A stretch of 41,287 nt of DNA. Origin: Chrysophaeum taylorii (Eukaryota > Sar > Pelagophyceae > Pelagomonadales > Pelagomonadaceae). Below the pieces are notes generated by a model that was not told where the DNA came from, searched no databases, and saw nothing but the letters and a program-made list of their open reading frames with translations. The stretch spans positions 1 to 41,287 of the forward strand of contig JAQMWT010000467.1 in NCBI GenBank assembly GCA_029834535.1. The letters run 5' to 3'. This document shows positions 29,712 to 38,845 of the stretch, in pieces. The translations under genes were made by a program, and so were the position numbers. How positions within the stretch are numbered: position 1 is the first letter of the stretch; the number at the start of each line of letters is the position of its first letter.

Positions 29712-30401
29712 ATGGCGGTCGGGCACCTCGCCGATGCAGATGAATTTAAGCAACCAGAGGTGTTGATGTTGGCGCGAGTGGAAGACGAGATCGCACTGCG
29801 TCTGCGGCACGGAATGGACGTCCGGACGATTGGGGACGACATTGCATGGAGAGCAGCAGTGGAGAGCATTTCAAATGCTTGTGGGCACAACAAGCTCATG
29901 CTACGACACGTCCAGACCCACGATCTGCCGGATTTTATCGCCGCGACAGTGCGCGATGCTATTGTTGATTCGCTCAGGGCACCGCTGAGTGATTGCATGC
30001 CCGTGCTGGCGCCGGTGCCGATCACACCCGAGGTGATCGAACGGGCGCGGAGTGGCCGCATCACGCCCGCAGAAGTGCGCGTCGATGCTATCACCTCGCG
30101 TCGAGCTTTTTTGACTGGCGACGACATTCGCAACTTCATTCGTGGTCAGATTGAACAGTACAACATTCGTATGGTCGACGCTCTCGACGAGCAGAGAACC
30201 ATGATAGAGGAGCAGCGTCGGATACTTCAGCAACAGCGAGAAACCATCGACCACCAACAGCTCGTCATCGACGCTCTGAGCGCGACGGTCGCCGCCTTGC
30301 AGGCACAAGTCGCTACGGCACAAAGAGCGCGATCATTGGGCGGGCGTTTCCGCCTCCCGTTTCGCCACTTGTTCGGCCGAGGCAGGGCGCGAGGACGCTA
30401 A
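29712..30401 (+). CDS. orphan protein with C-terminal coiled coil
   Basis: A clean 229-codon frame starts at ATG 29712 (MAVGHLADADEF). The N-terminal half is mixed helical (VEDEIALRLRHGMDVRTIGD, VQTHDLPDFIAATVRDAIVD). Residues about 150-205 form a strong coiled coil (QRTMIEEQRRILQQQRETID). The C-terminus is very basic (GRFRLPFRHLFGRGRARGR), which suggests nucleic acid or membrane binding. No family is recognised. It sits alone between the two inverted arms, in DNA otherwise without genes. Codon choice is GC-rich like the island genes and unlike the AT-richer flanks. It could be a cargo gene, a lost ORF of a mobile element, or a host orphan. Confidence 0.6.
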   Translation: MAVGHLADADEFKQPEVLMLARVEDEIALRLRHGMDVRTIGDDIAWRAAVESISNACGHNKLMLRHVQTHDLPDFIAATVRDAIVDSLRAPLSDCMPVLAPVPITPEVIERARSGRITPAEVRVDAITSRRAFLTGDDIRNFIRGQIEQYNIRMVDALDEQRTMIEEQRRILQQQRETIDHQQLVIDALSATVAALQAQVATAQRARSLGGRFRLPFRHLFGRGRARGR

Positions 30402-30836
30402 GATTTATACCACCACTCCTCTGTTGTGCGAACATGTATTTTTCTCGAGTCCCGAGCACCTTCCTGCGCTCCTACGACCTGTCTTCGCGCACACTGTGTA
30501 CCCAGATTCGCTGGCACTGCGTGTGCACGGGAGTCTAGCGACGCGGGAGTCTTGTTTTCTACTGTGCGACCAACTCGCACACCCCGTCAAGGACATAGAT
30601 ATGGCCTAATACTGTGTTCTGGCTGTTAGAGCCTGAGTGTTGCAAATCATAGTCATGCATATTTTTGTGAGGGGAGTTCCCTTTTCTCGCGTCAAGTTGA
30701 TTTGCACAATGTCACGGGATTTTTGAAATTTGTTATCAAACACAAATCGAAAATCCTAACTTCAACTTCAACGTGGTGTCACTTTTGTCGACAAGAATAT
30801 CAAGAGAGTCCCAAAAGGTGTACAAAAGAACGTGTA

Positions 30837-30904
30837 TTTTAAGGGTCGACTCGCCAAAAGGGGGGGTGCGTGTGTTTTAAAGGTCGACTGCTAAGAGGGT
30901 GGGG
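30837..30904 (-). repeat. two degenerate copies of non-LTR 3' tail motif
   Basis: 30837-30868 and 30875-30904 both carry a TTTTAA..GGTCGACT..AAG-G-rich pattern. It matches the tail of the full element at 31083-31118 (TTAAATGTCGACTGCTAAGA then a G run). Three tail copies therefore lie within 280 bp in the same orientation. Confidence 0.6.
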
Positions 30905-30909
30905 TCTCT

Positions 30910-30942
30910 GCGTCCCCTAGGTCTGAAACTAGGCCCTAATTT
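30910..30942 (+). repeat. inverted repeat, left arm
   Basis: A 33-bp sequence around CCTAGGTCTGAAACTAGG recurs as its reverse complement at 40048-40079 with one or two base differences. The core is itself a small hairpin. The pair encloses the whole of arm B. Confidence 0.7.
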
Positions 30943-31268
30943 CAACTAATCTGAGTCATCGATTTGGCACGCTAACTTTTTGCGTGTCGGCTCCCCGTAT
31001 CTTTGTGCGGGGAAATCCGTGGGAGGTGACGTCAAGAACTGGCACAATCCTAACTACTAATCGACAGATGTTTGTTTGTCTGTCTTTAAATGTCGACTGC
31101 TAAGAGGGGGGGGTGTGTGTGGGGAGCATGAAGGATGTGGGTGGGTTTGTGGGGTATGAGGGATGTGCCTGACGGGCGGAGATAAGTACGCGGGACCTAG
31201 TCGGGGTCATCGCCGAGGCGTGGGGCAGGCGAAGAGAGGACGGGCCCCGCCCGTAGGTCGTACGCATG

Positions 31269-34200
31269 CTACCGCCGGACGTATGTGCGACGAAGGGTGA
31301 CGTCCTGCTGGGATCGGGCGGCCTGGGCGGGGTTCCCCGAGGCGGCGACATGGGTGAGGGCGGTGAGGGCACAGCGAGCCCGGCCTAATGCGTTGGCGAT
31401 CCCCCACTCACGGTAGATGCGGCGAGTTTGGGCCGCCTTTGCCTCTGTGAAGTTGGCGCAGCCGCTTGTCACCCAGGTTCGCGCAGCGATGCGCTCTGCG
31501 CATGTTTGGGCGAGAGCGTGGCACGCCGCGCTGGCCTCACCGAAGGCACCGAAGACGAGGCCGGCGACGGTGCCGTAGCTACGTAGCCGCTGTTCGACAG
31601 GGCCCAAGAAGCCAGGCGGTGGTGCTGTACCCGGCTGGGGGATGATGGCGTCGATGCCGCGGGCGTGAGCGAGGTATTCGGAGTGGACTTGCGCTGCGCG
31701 CCGATCGACAGGCGACGGGTGGGAGGGATGGAGGGCGTGGGCGGTGTACAACGAACCCCAAGCGAGGGTTTTGATGTCGTAGAGTTGCTCCTTGTTGTCC
31801 AGCGTGGTGAGGATGTCTGGGACGACTTGACGTCGGGCGAGATTGCCTCGGTACCGGCCGTAGAGGCGCGTGCGAATGGTAGGGGCGACGACGTCAGCAA
31901 AGATGCCGAAAACCTCGGACAGGGCTGGGATGCCGGCCTCTTTGACGCTGCCGTGGACGCAGTCGAGCTGGCCGTCATGCCAGGTGGTCCGCGCTCCTCC
32001 GCGGTTGACAAGGTTGGCCTGCGTGAGAAGCACCTTGCCGTGAGCGTCGAGAACGACGTCAGTGCCCAGAATGCGAGTGCCCACGAGGCCCGAACAAGCT
32101 GGAGAGGGGTAGCCAAAGTACTGGGCACACATCTCAGCCCAGCAGCGGTTGGGGATTTGAAGGCCAGAGCTGGGCCACGAGCTGATGAACGTGGTCGAGA
32201 AGCGATCCCATGAGGACGCCGCTACTCGAAGTGCTTCGGTGATGGGAAGGGTGGCCGCAAGGCGCTGGAGTGCAGTGGCCCGAGCTGTCTCGCGCTGGGA
32301 GGTTAGAGCACGCTGGAGTTGGGGTATGAGCACGGGTGTCGAGATGGTGGGGTCGACGAGGACGCCCATGGACACGAATTCGTGGGAGAGAGGACCGTCG
32401 ACGAGATGAACGTTGGCGGGGTCGCCGGAACCAGCGCCGCCGTGAGAAGCCAGCGTGGTACGGAGATCAGCCCGAAGTCCGTTCCACGCAGTCTCGAGTG
32501 CCCGCCCCAGGCGGCAACCGGATGCGAGGAGGTGGTGCCAACGGTGCAACTCGTTACCTGTGCGAAAAGAAGTGGCACCCAGGACCGAGGCGAGGCGGGG
32601 GAGGTAGCCAGGGACCTCCAAGGCACCCGTAGGATCGCGAAGGTCGACGAGGTGTGGGAGGGCCTGGGCCGCCGTGCCAACAAAGGCGGCGGGGCTGAGG
32701 TCGGCGCAGGAGCGAATGCCGCCACCCCCACTTCGAGCAGGAAGACGGAGGCGTTGGAGGACGATGCCGTTGGAGTCAAAAACCTGACGCGGATCTGCGC
32801 CAAGTGCTGTGGCGACGAAGCTGAGGGCGGCAACGTCGAAGCGGCGGAGCGCGCTCAAGGCATTGGTGGGGTAGCAGTGTTGCGCGATGTAGTCCATGCG
32901 CGGGGCGATGCAGTAGCGGCCCAACGAGTACATGCAGTGGAGGGAGACGTTCTGGAGCTTGGTGCGAATACGGCTCATGTAGCTCACCTGAGCGTCAACC
33001 TCGCGTTGCAAGGTAGCTTCGACATAGGCATCTCCGGCGTGGCCGGGGGAGCCGATGGGCACACCGTAGATTACGAGGCCGTCGGCGACAACGGGGATAC
33101 CAGCAAGAGTACGCGTGCCGTCAGGCGCAACTTGGACGTGGTCGTGAACATCGGGGTGGTCGAGAAGCCCCATGCCAAGTGCCGGACAGAACGCCTCGCA
33201 CTTGTCGAGGCGGAGCTCCTCGCCGCTAGCTTGGATGTCGCGGGCGTACTGCAGGAGGGCGTCGACAACCTCACGAGGGGAACCTGAGATGACGCCGTCG
33301 TCCATGCCAAATCGGGCGTAGCCGGCACATGAACGTAAGCGGGTGTCAAGGGCCTGAGCGGCGTCATGCGTTGCCAGACAGTACGCCGGTGGATAGGTGG
33401 GGTCGCCTTGCTGGCCGCCTTCTTGAGAGTCGAAGGGGGCGCGATCGAGGCCGGTGGGGCCGTGGAGGGCCACCCAGGATGCCGGCCGCAATTGCTTGAA
33501 CATAAAGTGGCCAAAGGCACGCAGCTTAGCGTTGGCGTGGTTTGCGAGTTTGTCCACGACGGTCCGGCGCTTGAGCTCGTTGAAGGCGTTGCGTTTGTCC
33601 AGCTTGATGATGACCTGGTCGGGGTACTGCTCCGCGTGGGTGCGGACGCCAAAGACGAGGCGCGAGGGGCCGCCCTTGACCCCGACGGCAACGTTGATCG
33701 GGTACAGTGCCTCAGAGAGCTCGGAGTGGAGGCTACGCACAAGGCACCGTCCAGTGGCACGGCGGCGGACGGTGCCAATGCCGATAGGTCGAACGTCAGG
33801 TGCTTGGTTAGCGTCAGCGGCGCGTCGTTTTACCAACGGAATGAGGGTTACCGTGGTGGTGATGAAGTAATACCAGTCAGGAAGAGCTCCACGAACGAAC
33901 AAGGTCTCAAGGTTGTCGATTTTGTCCATCGCCGAGCGTGCCTTGACGTTGCTCGGGAAGGGCTGGGCGAAAACGGAGAGGAATTCATTGCGGCACTGGT
34001 CGGGGCCCACACCAGCCTTCGGCCGGAGCGTGCGGTAAGTTTCACGCAGGGCGACCGAGAGTGTGGCGAGCCCTTGCGGGTGGTTGGGGAAAGTGTGAAG
34101 GTCCTCCTTGCGAGCAGGATGTTTGGACACGAGTTGGCGCATGACGTCTGGGTGGCATGGGTCGGCGATGCCCAGGCTGGTGAGAATACGGCACGCCCGA

Positions 34201-34607
34201 GAGAGGTCGCCAGATTCAGCGAGTCGCAATGCACGAAGTGCGTCCGCGTCATCGTCGGGGGCCGCCCGTGAGCGTACATGGGAGCGCACGCGAGTCACGT
34301 CGTGGAGGTAGCCGTCAATGAGGAGGTCGTAACGCCCTGCGGCGAAGGCTGTAAAGCGGTCAGTGAGCACGTCGGGCCGACGGGCGCCGCCTCGTGGTGC
34401 TCGCCGAAGAAGTAGGCTGTGAAGGCTCATGTACCAAAGGAGGGCACGGTCACGAGCGTTATCGGAAGTGGCGTCTTCAAACCATGAACACACCTCGGCC
34501 ATTGCGCTCGCCCATGCCTCGCGGAATTGGGCGGGAATGGTGCGAATGCAAGAGCACAGCGATATAATGAGGTCTTTGATGGAGACCTCGTCGATCGCAG
34601 AGCGCAA
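31269..34607 (-). CDS. reverse transcriptase with C-terminal nuclease domain
   Basis: 1112 codons without a stop; the frame is also open upstream through a Pro/Ser linker to 34841, so 34607 is not a firm start. RT landmarks: GVGPDQCRNEFL (about 199), LIPLVKRRAADANQAPDVRP (255), motif A KLDKRNAFNELKRR with Asp 337, motif B EGGQQGDPTYPP (396), motif C RFGMDDGVISG with the Asp pair at 436-437 (usually YADD), then RLPARSGGGGIRS (621), common after RT in such proteins. Near the end RRQVVPDILTTLDNKEQLYD then IKTLAWG gives P930-D931..D944-I-K946, a PD-(D/E)XK nuclease pattern. The intact length suggests recent activity. The protein would nick target DNA and prime on it in the nucleus. Confidence 0.88.
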   Translation of the reverse strand: MRSAIDEVSIKDLIISLCSCIRTIPAQFREAWASAMAEVCSWFEDATSDNARDRALLWYMSLHSLLLRRAPRGGARRPDVLTDRFTAFAAGRYDLLIDGYLHDVTRVRSHVRSRAAPDDDADALRALRLAESGDLSRACRILTSLGIADPCHPDVMRQLVSKHPARKEDLHTFPNHPQGLATLSVALRETYRTLRPKAGVGPDQCRNEFLSVFAQPFPSNVKARSAMDKIDNLETLFVRGALPDWYYFITTTVTLIPLVKRRAADANQAPDVRPIGIGTVRRRATGRCLVRSLHSELSEALYPINVAVGVKGGPSRLVFGVRTHAEQYPDQVIIKLDKRNAFNELKRRTVVDKLANHANAKLRAFGHFMFKQLRPASWVALHGPTGLDRAPFDSQEGGQQGDPTYPPAYCLATHDAAQALDTRLRSCAGYARFGMDDGVISGSPREVVDALLQYARDIQASGEELRLDKCEAFCPALGMGLLDHPDVHDHVQVAPDGTRTLAGIPVVADGLVIYGVPIGSPGHAGDAYVEATLQREVDAQVSYMSRIRTKLQNVSLHCMYSLGRYCIAPRMDYIAQHCYPTNALSALRRFDVAALSFVATALGADPRQVFDSNGIVLQRLRLPARSGGGGIRSCADLSPAAFVGTAAQALPHLVDLRDPTGALEVPGYLPRLASVLGATSFRTGNELHRWHHLLASGCRLGRALETAWNGLRADLRTTLASHGGAGSGDPANVHLVDGPLSHEFVSMGVLVDPTISTPVLIPQLQRALTSQRETARATALQRLAATLPITEALRVAASSWDRFSTTFISSWPSSGLQIPNRCWAEMCAQYFGYPSPACSGLVGTRILGTDVVLDAHGKVLLTQANLVNRGGARTTWHDGQLDCVHGSVKEAGIPALSEVFGIFADVVAPTIRTRLYGRYRGNLARRQVVPDILTTLDNKEQLYDIKTLAWGSLYTAHALHPSHPSPVDRRAAQVHSEYLAHARGIDAIIPQPGTAPPPGFLGPVEQRLRSYGTVAGLVFGAFGEASAACHALAQTCAERIAARTWVTSGCANFTEAKAAQTRRIYREWGIANALGRARCALTALTHVAASGNPAQAARSQQDVTLRRTYVRR

Positions 34608-34612
34608 ATCGC

Positions 34613-36540
34613 TCAGGTCACGTGGACGGCGTGTCGGGAGGGAGGGGGCTGGCCCGGATGACGTAGGGTGGGCGGGGGCAACAGACGGTGGCGCCGAATG
34701 TGACCGAGGCCCAATGGGAGAAATGCCAGGAGACGCGCTCGTGGGGGCTGCTGCCGTGAGAGGGGTGTTGCGGTGGCTGGTGGCAGGGGCAGGGGCAGGG
34801 GCGCGGCGGTTGCCGGTGGCAGCGGCGGGGGTGGAGGGGGGCTAGTAGTGGAGGTGGCGGGTGCCAGCAGCAGGGGTGTTGCGGTTGTCTGTTGCATTCG
34901 CAGTGCGGTTGCCAGACGCAGTGGTGCGGCGGTTGCCAGCGGGAGGGGTGGTAGGGGTGTTGCGGGTGCCAGTGGATCGCGTGCGGGAGCCAATGTGGGA
35001 GAGGCGGGCGGCACGGGCAGCTTGAGCAGCGTGGGCGGCAGCGCGATGGGCGAGGCGTCGGCGCTGGCAGCAGCGGCAGCGGCCCGTCCCGTGTCGAGTT
35101 GGAGTGCCGCAGCAGCGGCAGCAGCAGCGTGCATAGCGGCGAGATGGCGTTCCGCAGCAGCAGCGGCTCGAGCGGCAAGGGCGGCGTCGCGCATACGCGC
35201 TCGAATGCGATATCGGGCGGTAGTGGCGGCAAGGGCTGCAGCAAGTGGGAAAATGCGGTGGGGTGCGGCAGCGCGGACCTGGGGGAGAGAGTGCACAGAC
35301 ACCCAGCGTTGATGAGGGCGGACCATGCGTATAGGACTGCGGCAGTTGGGGCGGAAGGCGCGCGTGGTTGGTGGGCGCCACGTCAGGGTCGCCTTGGTCG
35401 CCGGCGAGGTTGCTTAGCGCCCACTGACCAACGCAGGCGTGGTGCAGGACCACGCGACAGCAGCGGACTTGGCAACGGGTAAAGCAAGGGCTGGAGCATA
35501 TAGGACAAGCGCGGTCCCGGAGGTAGCTGACATAGCGGCCGGCCGTGTGGCGCAGGAAGCGGCGGATTATTGCCAGGGATCGACGAGCACGTAATCGCTT
35601 CCAGGCTCGAAATGGTGCTGAAGAAGGGCCGCTGCGCAGTGGAGTGGCGGGCCAGGAGTCTGGCGCAAGGCCGCGACGCGGTTTGCCGGGCAGCACGTGC
35701 TTGAGCGTGTTGAGCGCGGGTGCGTATGACGCGGGCGACATCCGGATGTGCAGAGTTGGTGCATGCGCGTGAAGGCGAGGCAGATAGCGGCGGCTGAGGG
35801 AGGTGACGGGCCCGAGGGTGGCGAGGAATTTGGCGTGGGTGTGGCAGACGCCGGGAAGTATTGGTGGCAGTGGGTGTGACGGACTGTGTGCGTAGCAGCG
35901 GGCACGGAGGTGCTGCCGAGCGCGAACAAAGCGCTGAAGGAGCGCGGCGGTGTGACGTGGCTGACCAGGAGCGCGGCAGGGTCGCAACGAGGTTCTCGAG
36001 CAGCACGTGCAAGAGTATGATGAGCGCGACTTCGGGCAGCACGAGCGGTGGACGAGAAAGTAGAGTGCGGGGCAGGGGTCGGAGCAGAGCCGGTTGTGGT
36101 GGCGGAGGAGTTGGCGAGATCTGGGTCGCGGAGGCGGGCGGCGAGTGAGCCGGTGTGGCCGCAGCAGACGATGGAGGGCGTCGGTAGCGAGGCTCCCTGG
36201 GGTTGAGTCCGTGCGAAACCGGCGCTGGAGAAGTTGCAGCGTGGTGGCGAGACTCACCAGGATCGTGGCGCCGAGCTGCGACGAGGCTCAGCCGGGCTGC
36301 ACGCGCCTGGGCGTGTAGATGTTGGGTGCGTGCAGCGCGGGCGACCGCTGGCAAAGTGGGATGGGTGCAGGCTCGAGCACGATCGGTAGGCAAGGCGTGG
36401 AGGCGGTTGGGGTGCGACGAGCCAGGAGCCTCGACAGAGGGCGAAGGCGTTGGCGTGGGTGCGGGAGATGGCGGAGAGATGTCAGGGGCAGCGGTGTGCG
36501 CGGGAACCGGTGGCGTAGGATGGTCGACCTCAAGGTCCAT
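34613..36540 (-). pseudogene. RING-like and Ala-rich region upstream of RT
   Basis: On the minus strand, around 35520-35410, the frame shared with the RT ORF reads YLRDRACPICSSPCFTRCQV, then CCRVVLHHACVGQWALSN. This is a C-x2-C...C...H-x2-C pattern like a RING or RING-H2 finger. Its last Cys (FRPNCRSPI) lies in another frame near 35345, so a frameshift cuts the finger. An Ala-rich helical stretch (ARMRDAALAARAAAAAERHL) and Pro/Ala/Thr repeats lead back into the RT frame. Upstream, two diverged repeats of about 300 bp (around 35560-35760 and 35870-36060) encode RACTHPTLPAVARAARTQHL-like text. Probably one polyprotein with RT originally, now broken. Confidence 0.5.
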
Positions 36541-37998
36541 GTCCGTGCCGGTGGGGAGAGGTGTGTGCCAGACGAGGGGAGGTTCTCGGCGGCAATGTGG
36601 GTGTACATGAAGGACGGTTCGAGGTCCATAGGCGCAGGCTCGAGTGGTACGGGGTCATGAACTGTGGCGGAGGACCGCTGGCGGTGTGGGNGGCGGCGAC
36701 GCGATGCAGAGGTTTTCGGCAGAGGGGCGGGAGGGTGGGTGGCTGGCGCCGTGGTGGGTATTGGGAGGCGCGGTGGTATTGGCGTTCCCCGCGTTCGGTG
36801 CGCGATGTCCGTAGCAACAGACCCGGATGGTGGCGAGCGGCGGCGGGGGCCATGGCGGCGCGGTGCCGATGTCGCAGCGGGCGGAGGGAGTCGCATTGGT
36901 GGGTTCCCGTCGGCGAGGGGAAGGCGGACCCTGCCTCCGATGACTCCAGGTCCATAGCCACAGGCCCAGGAGGTGTGGTGTCAGCGGGCGTGGGGAAGAC
37001 CTGCGGCGACGGGAGTGGTGTCGGTCTGGTCCGGGTGCGGGAGGAGGGGAATCCAGCCCCATGTCCGTGGACGGTGGAGTGGTGAGCTCCTGTCGGCGCT
37101 GACGACGAGGACGCGGAGCATGCGGACCTGAGGACGTATCCGAGGTTGCAGGAGACTCCGCACGAGGGCGGACTCCTGTTGGTGCCGGTGGGGAGGATGA
37201 GGAGCAGGCGTGGCTGGGGGCGCAACCGAGGGTGCCGTTGATTCCACGAGGGGCGGACTCCTGTGGGCGTCGAGGGGGAGGCCGCCGAGCGGGTGTTGCG
37301 GGGGTGGCTCCGAGGTTGCAGGTGACGCCGCACGAGGGGCGGACTCAGGCAGCTCCACGGGGATCGCGATGTTGCTCGTAAGGGAGAAACGCGTCAAGAG
37401 CAAGGCCAAGGGCCACGGAAGTGGCATGGCGCGAAACAAAAGCGACGCGTTTGAAGAAGGTGGCGAAAGGCCGCGGGACATGACCGTAGACTCTGCGTGC
37501 CTCGTGCGTGAGAATAAGGCAACCATAGATGGCAGGGCATCGGGCGGATCGCGAAGGATCACGCTGAACCGCACGGCGGAGCGACCAGAAGCCGCGCATG
37601 AGACGCAGCTGGGCCGCCCGCGAGTAGCAGCAATGGCGGTGGCAACGATGATTGCGGTGGGCGAGGCGGTGGCGAGCACGAGCGTGTGAGATCCGCACGA
37701 GCGTGCTGACCAAGTTGCAGAGGGCGGTAAGAGGTCCAATGCAAGCGGCCTTGAAGGTGCGCAAGGCAAAGAGTTGCAGGCGGTGGCTACAGATGAGCCG
37801 GCAGCAGCAGCTTGCGAGATAGTGACCATACAACGCTTAACCAGGAGAGAGTCAAGAGCCGCACTAACGTAAGCACAGTAAAGCCTATGAGGAACATGCG
37901 ACGCTGGGACCAAAAGTAATCGACGTCGGTGGGGAAGACATCGAGCCGCGTGACGCCGCAGGAGACCTGGACCGACGAAAGACCAAACACGGTTGGTC
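36541..37998 (-). other. 5' part of non-LTR element, Pro-rich, unresolved
   Basis: Long frames overlap on both strands because the DNA is GC-rich and low in stops. Minus-strand text is Pro/Ser/Thr/His-rich (for example TTPPGPVAMDLES, repeated as PLEPAPMDLEPS and MDLEVDHPTPPV). The repeated MDLE motif suggests a real coding frame with internal repeats. One N lies at 36691. At the 5' limit, 37981-37998 is a near-palindrome (GACCAAACACGGTTGGTC). Product unknown. Confidence 0.4.
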
Positions 37999-38845
37999 TG
38001 TCCCTCGATTTAGGGTAAAGATCAGGTATGCGCGAGTAAGGATCAGGTAAGCGCGAGCCAGAACAGTGATCCTCCAAGCCGTCTACGGCGACCTCGCAGA
38101 CTATTTCCACGAGCCGCGGCGGCTCTTTCAGCGCGCCATTCTCACGCCCCGTCGAAACGATGTTGTCGATGCTGACAACGCGCGCATGACCGCGGCCTTT
38201 TTCCCGGAGACGAGGCGTCGGAGTTTTTTCGGCTGACTAGGCTGGGTCGGAAGACGACGCCTCGCTCTTTACAGTAGAGTTTTGAACTTCCTGACAACCA
38301 ACGGCATGCTGACTTTGATCGCGAGCTTAAAGTCTTCGCAACCTCGACCCGTCGCACGGCCACTGCAACGGTACCAGATACATGATCGATCGTGTCGTTG
38401 TCATCACCGAGGCTCCTCCAACCTGTATCGTAAGGCCCGCCGACGCCAAATGATCAACGAGCCAGGGCCAGACGCCCCGCGAGGTCGGCGTCCTCTTTCC
38501 CAAGCCCGTCTTCTGCACCCACACGTCCAGCTCTGGCATTGATGGCTCTCATCGTCGTGCGGATATGGATCGACACCACCCCGTGCTGCGCAATGATAAG
38601 CCCCCTCACGGCGTCTACACGCGCACTGTAGGTGAACTTCTGGGCCACGTGAACTTACTGGGTTTGGGATTGGGACTAGGCTGGGACCAGGTGAAAGCGG
38701 GACGGAGTGAACATGGGTTTTAGAGTAAGGGTTTTAGAGTAAACTCAAGGTTGGCGGCGCATGCGGATCAAAAGCAGCTTAGATTGGCGGAGAGCGAAGC
38801 GACGAGCAAGGTGGTGCAGTGGGTGCGCTGACGAGGTGAACTTGG
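37999..38845 (+). mobile_element. Helitron remnant, arm B
   Basis: The inverted counterpart of 26003-26982, containing a helicase C-terminal relic on the plus strand followed by a few GTGAACTTACTGG-type repeats (about 38630-38690) and a shared stretch AGCAGCTTAGATTGGCGGAG at about 38780. Homology fades near 38845. A 20-bp unit (GATCAGGTA-GCGCGAG) is duplicated at about 38020-38060. Confidence 0.72.
38062..38650 (+). pseudogene. Helitron helicase C-terminus, arm B
   Basis: Plus-strand relic: VILQAVYGDLADYFHEPRRL and FQRAILTPRRNDVVDADNAR end at a TGA. After a frame change come NFLTTNGMLTLIASLKSSQP, then SQGQTPREVGVLFPKPVFC, and GVYTRTVGELL near 38630, which resembles the usual final TRNVVYREVL. 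It shares all landmarks with arm A but carries its own different lesions, so the two copies decayed separately after duplication. Confidence 0.85.

Larger units (their letters stand above)
30402..31050. other. spacer with element tail relics
   Basis: No gene. It contains two degenerate copies of the non-LTR 3' tail motif and one arm of a 33-bp inverted repeat, listed separately. Confidence 0.6.
31051..37998 (-). mobile_element. long non-LTR retroelement, arm B
   Basis: A minus-strand element of about 6.9 kb. The 3' end is the ACAA-type tail and TAACTACTAATC at 31051; the 5' limit is where homology between the arms resumes at 37999. It encodes a Pro/Ala-rich front part, a RING-like finger, a reverse transcriptase and a C-terminal PD-(D/E)XK-like nuclease. 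No LTRs are seen. A restriction-like nuclease downstream of RT is typical of the older, often site-specific non-LTR clades (R2, NeSL, CRE types). The exact clade is unassigned. Confidence 0.8.

Noticed and set aside
29246..30139. 297-codon minus-strand frame opposite the orphan ORF
   Set aside because: Low-complexity Ser/Arg text; the plus-strand frame has a coherent coiled coil and a basic tail.
31269..34607. group II intron or bacterial retron RT
   Set aside because: QQGDP occurs there too, but the long linker, the post-RT GG-rich segment, the C-terminal nuclease and the eukaryotic context fit a non-LTR retroelement.
36561..37689. plus-strand Gly/Val/Arg-rich frames in the element's 5' part
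   Set aside because: Shadows of GC-rich, Pro-rich minus-strand sequence.
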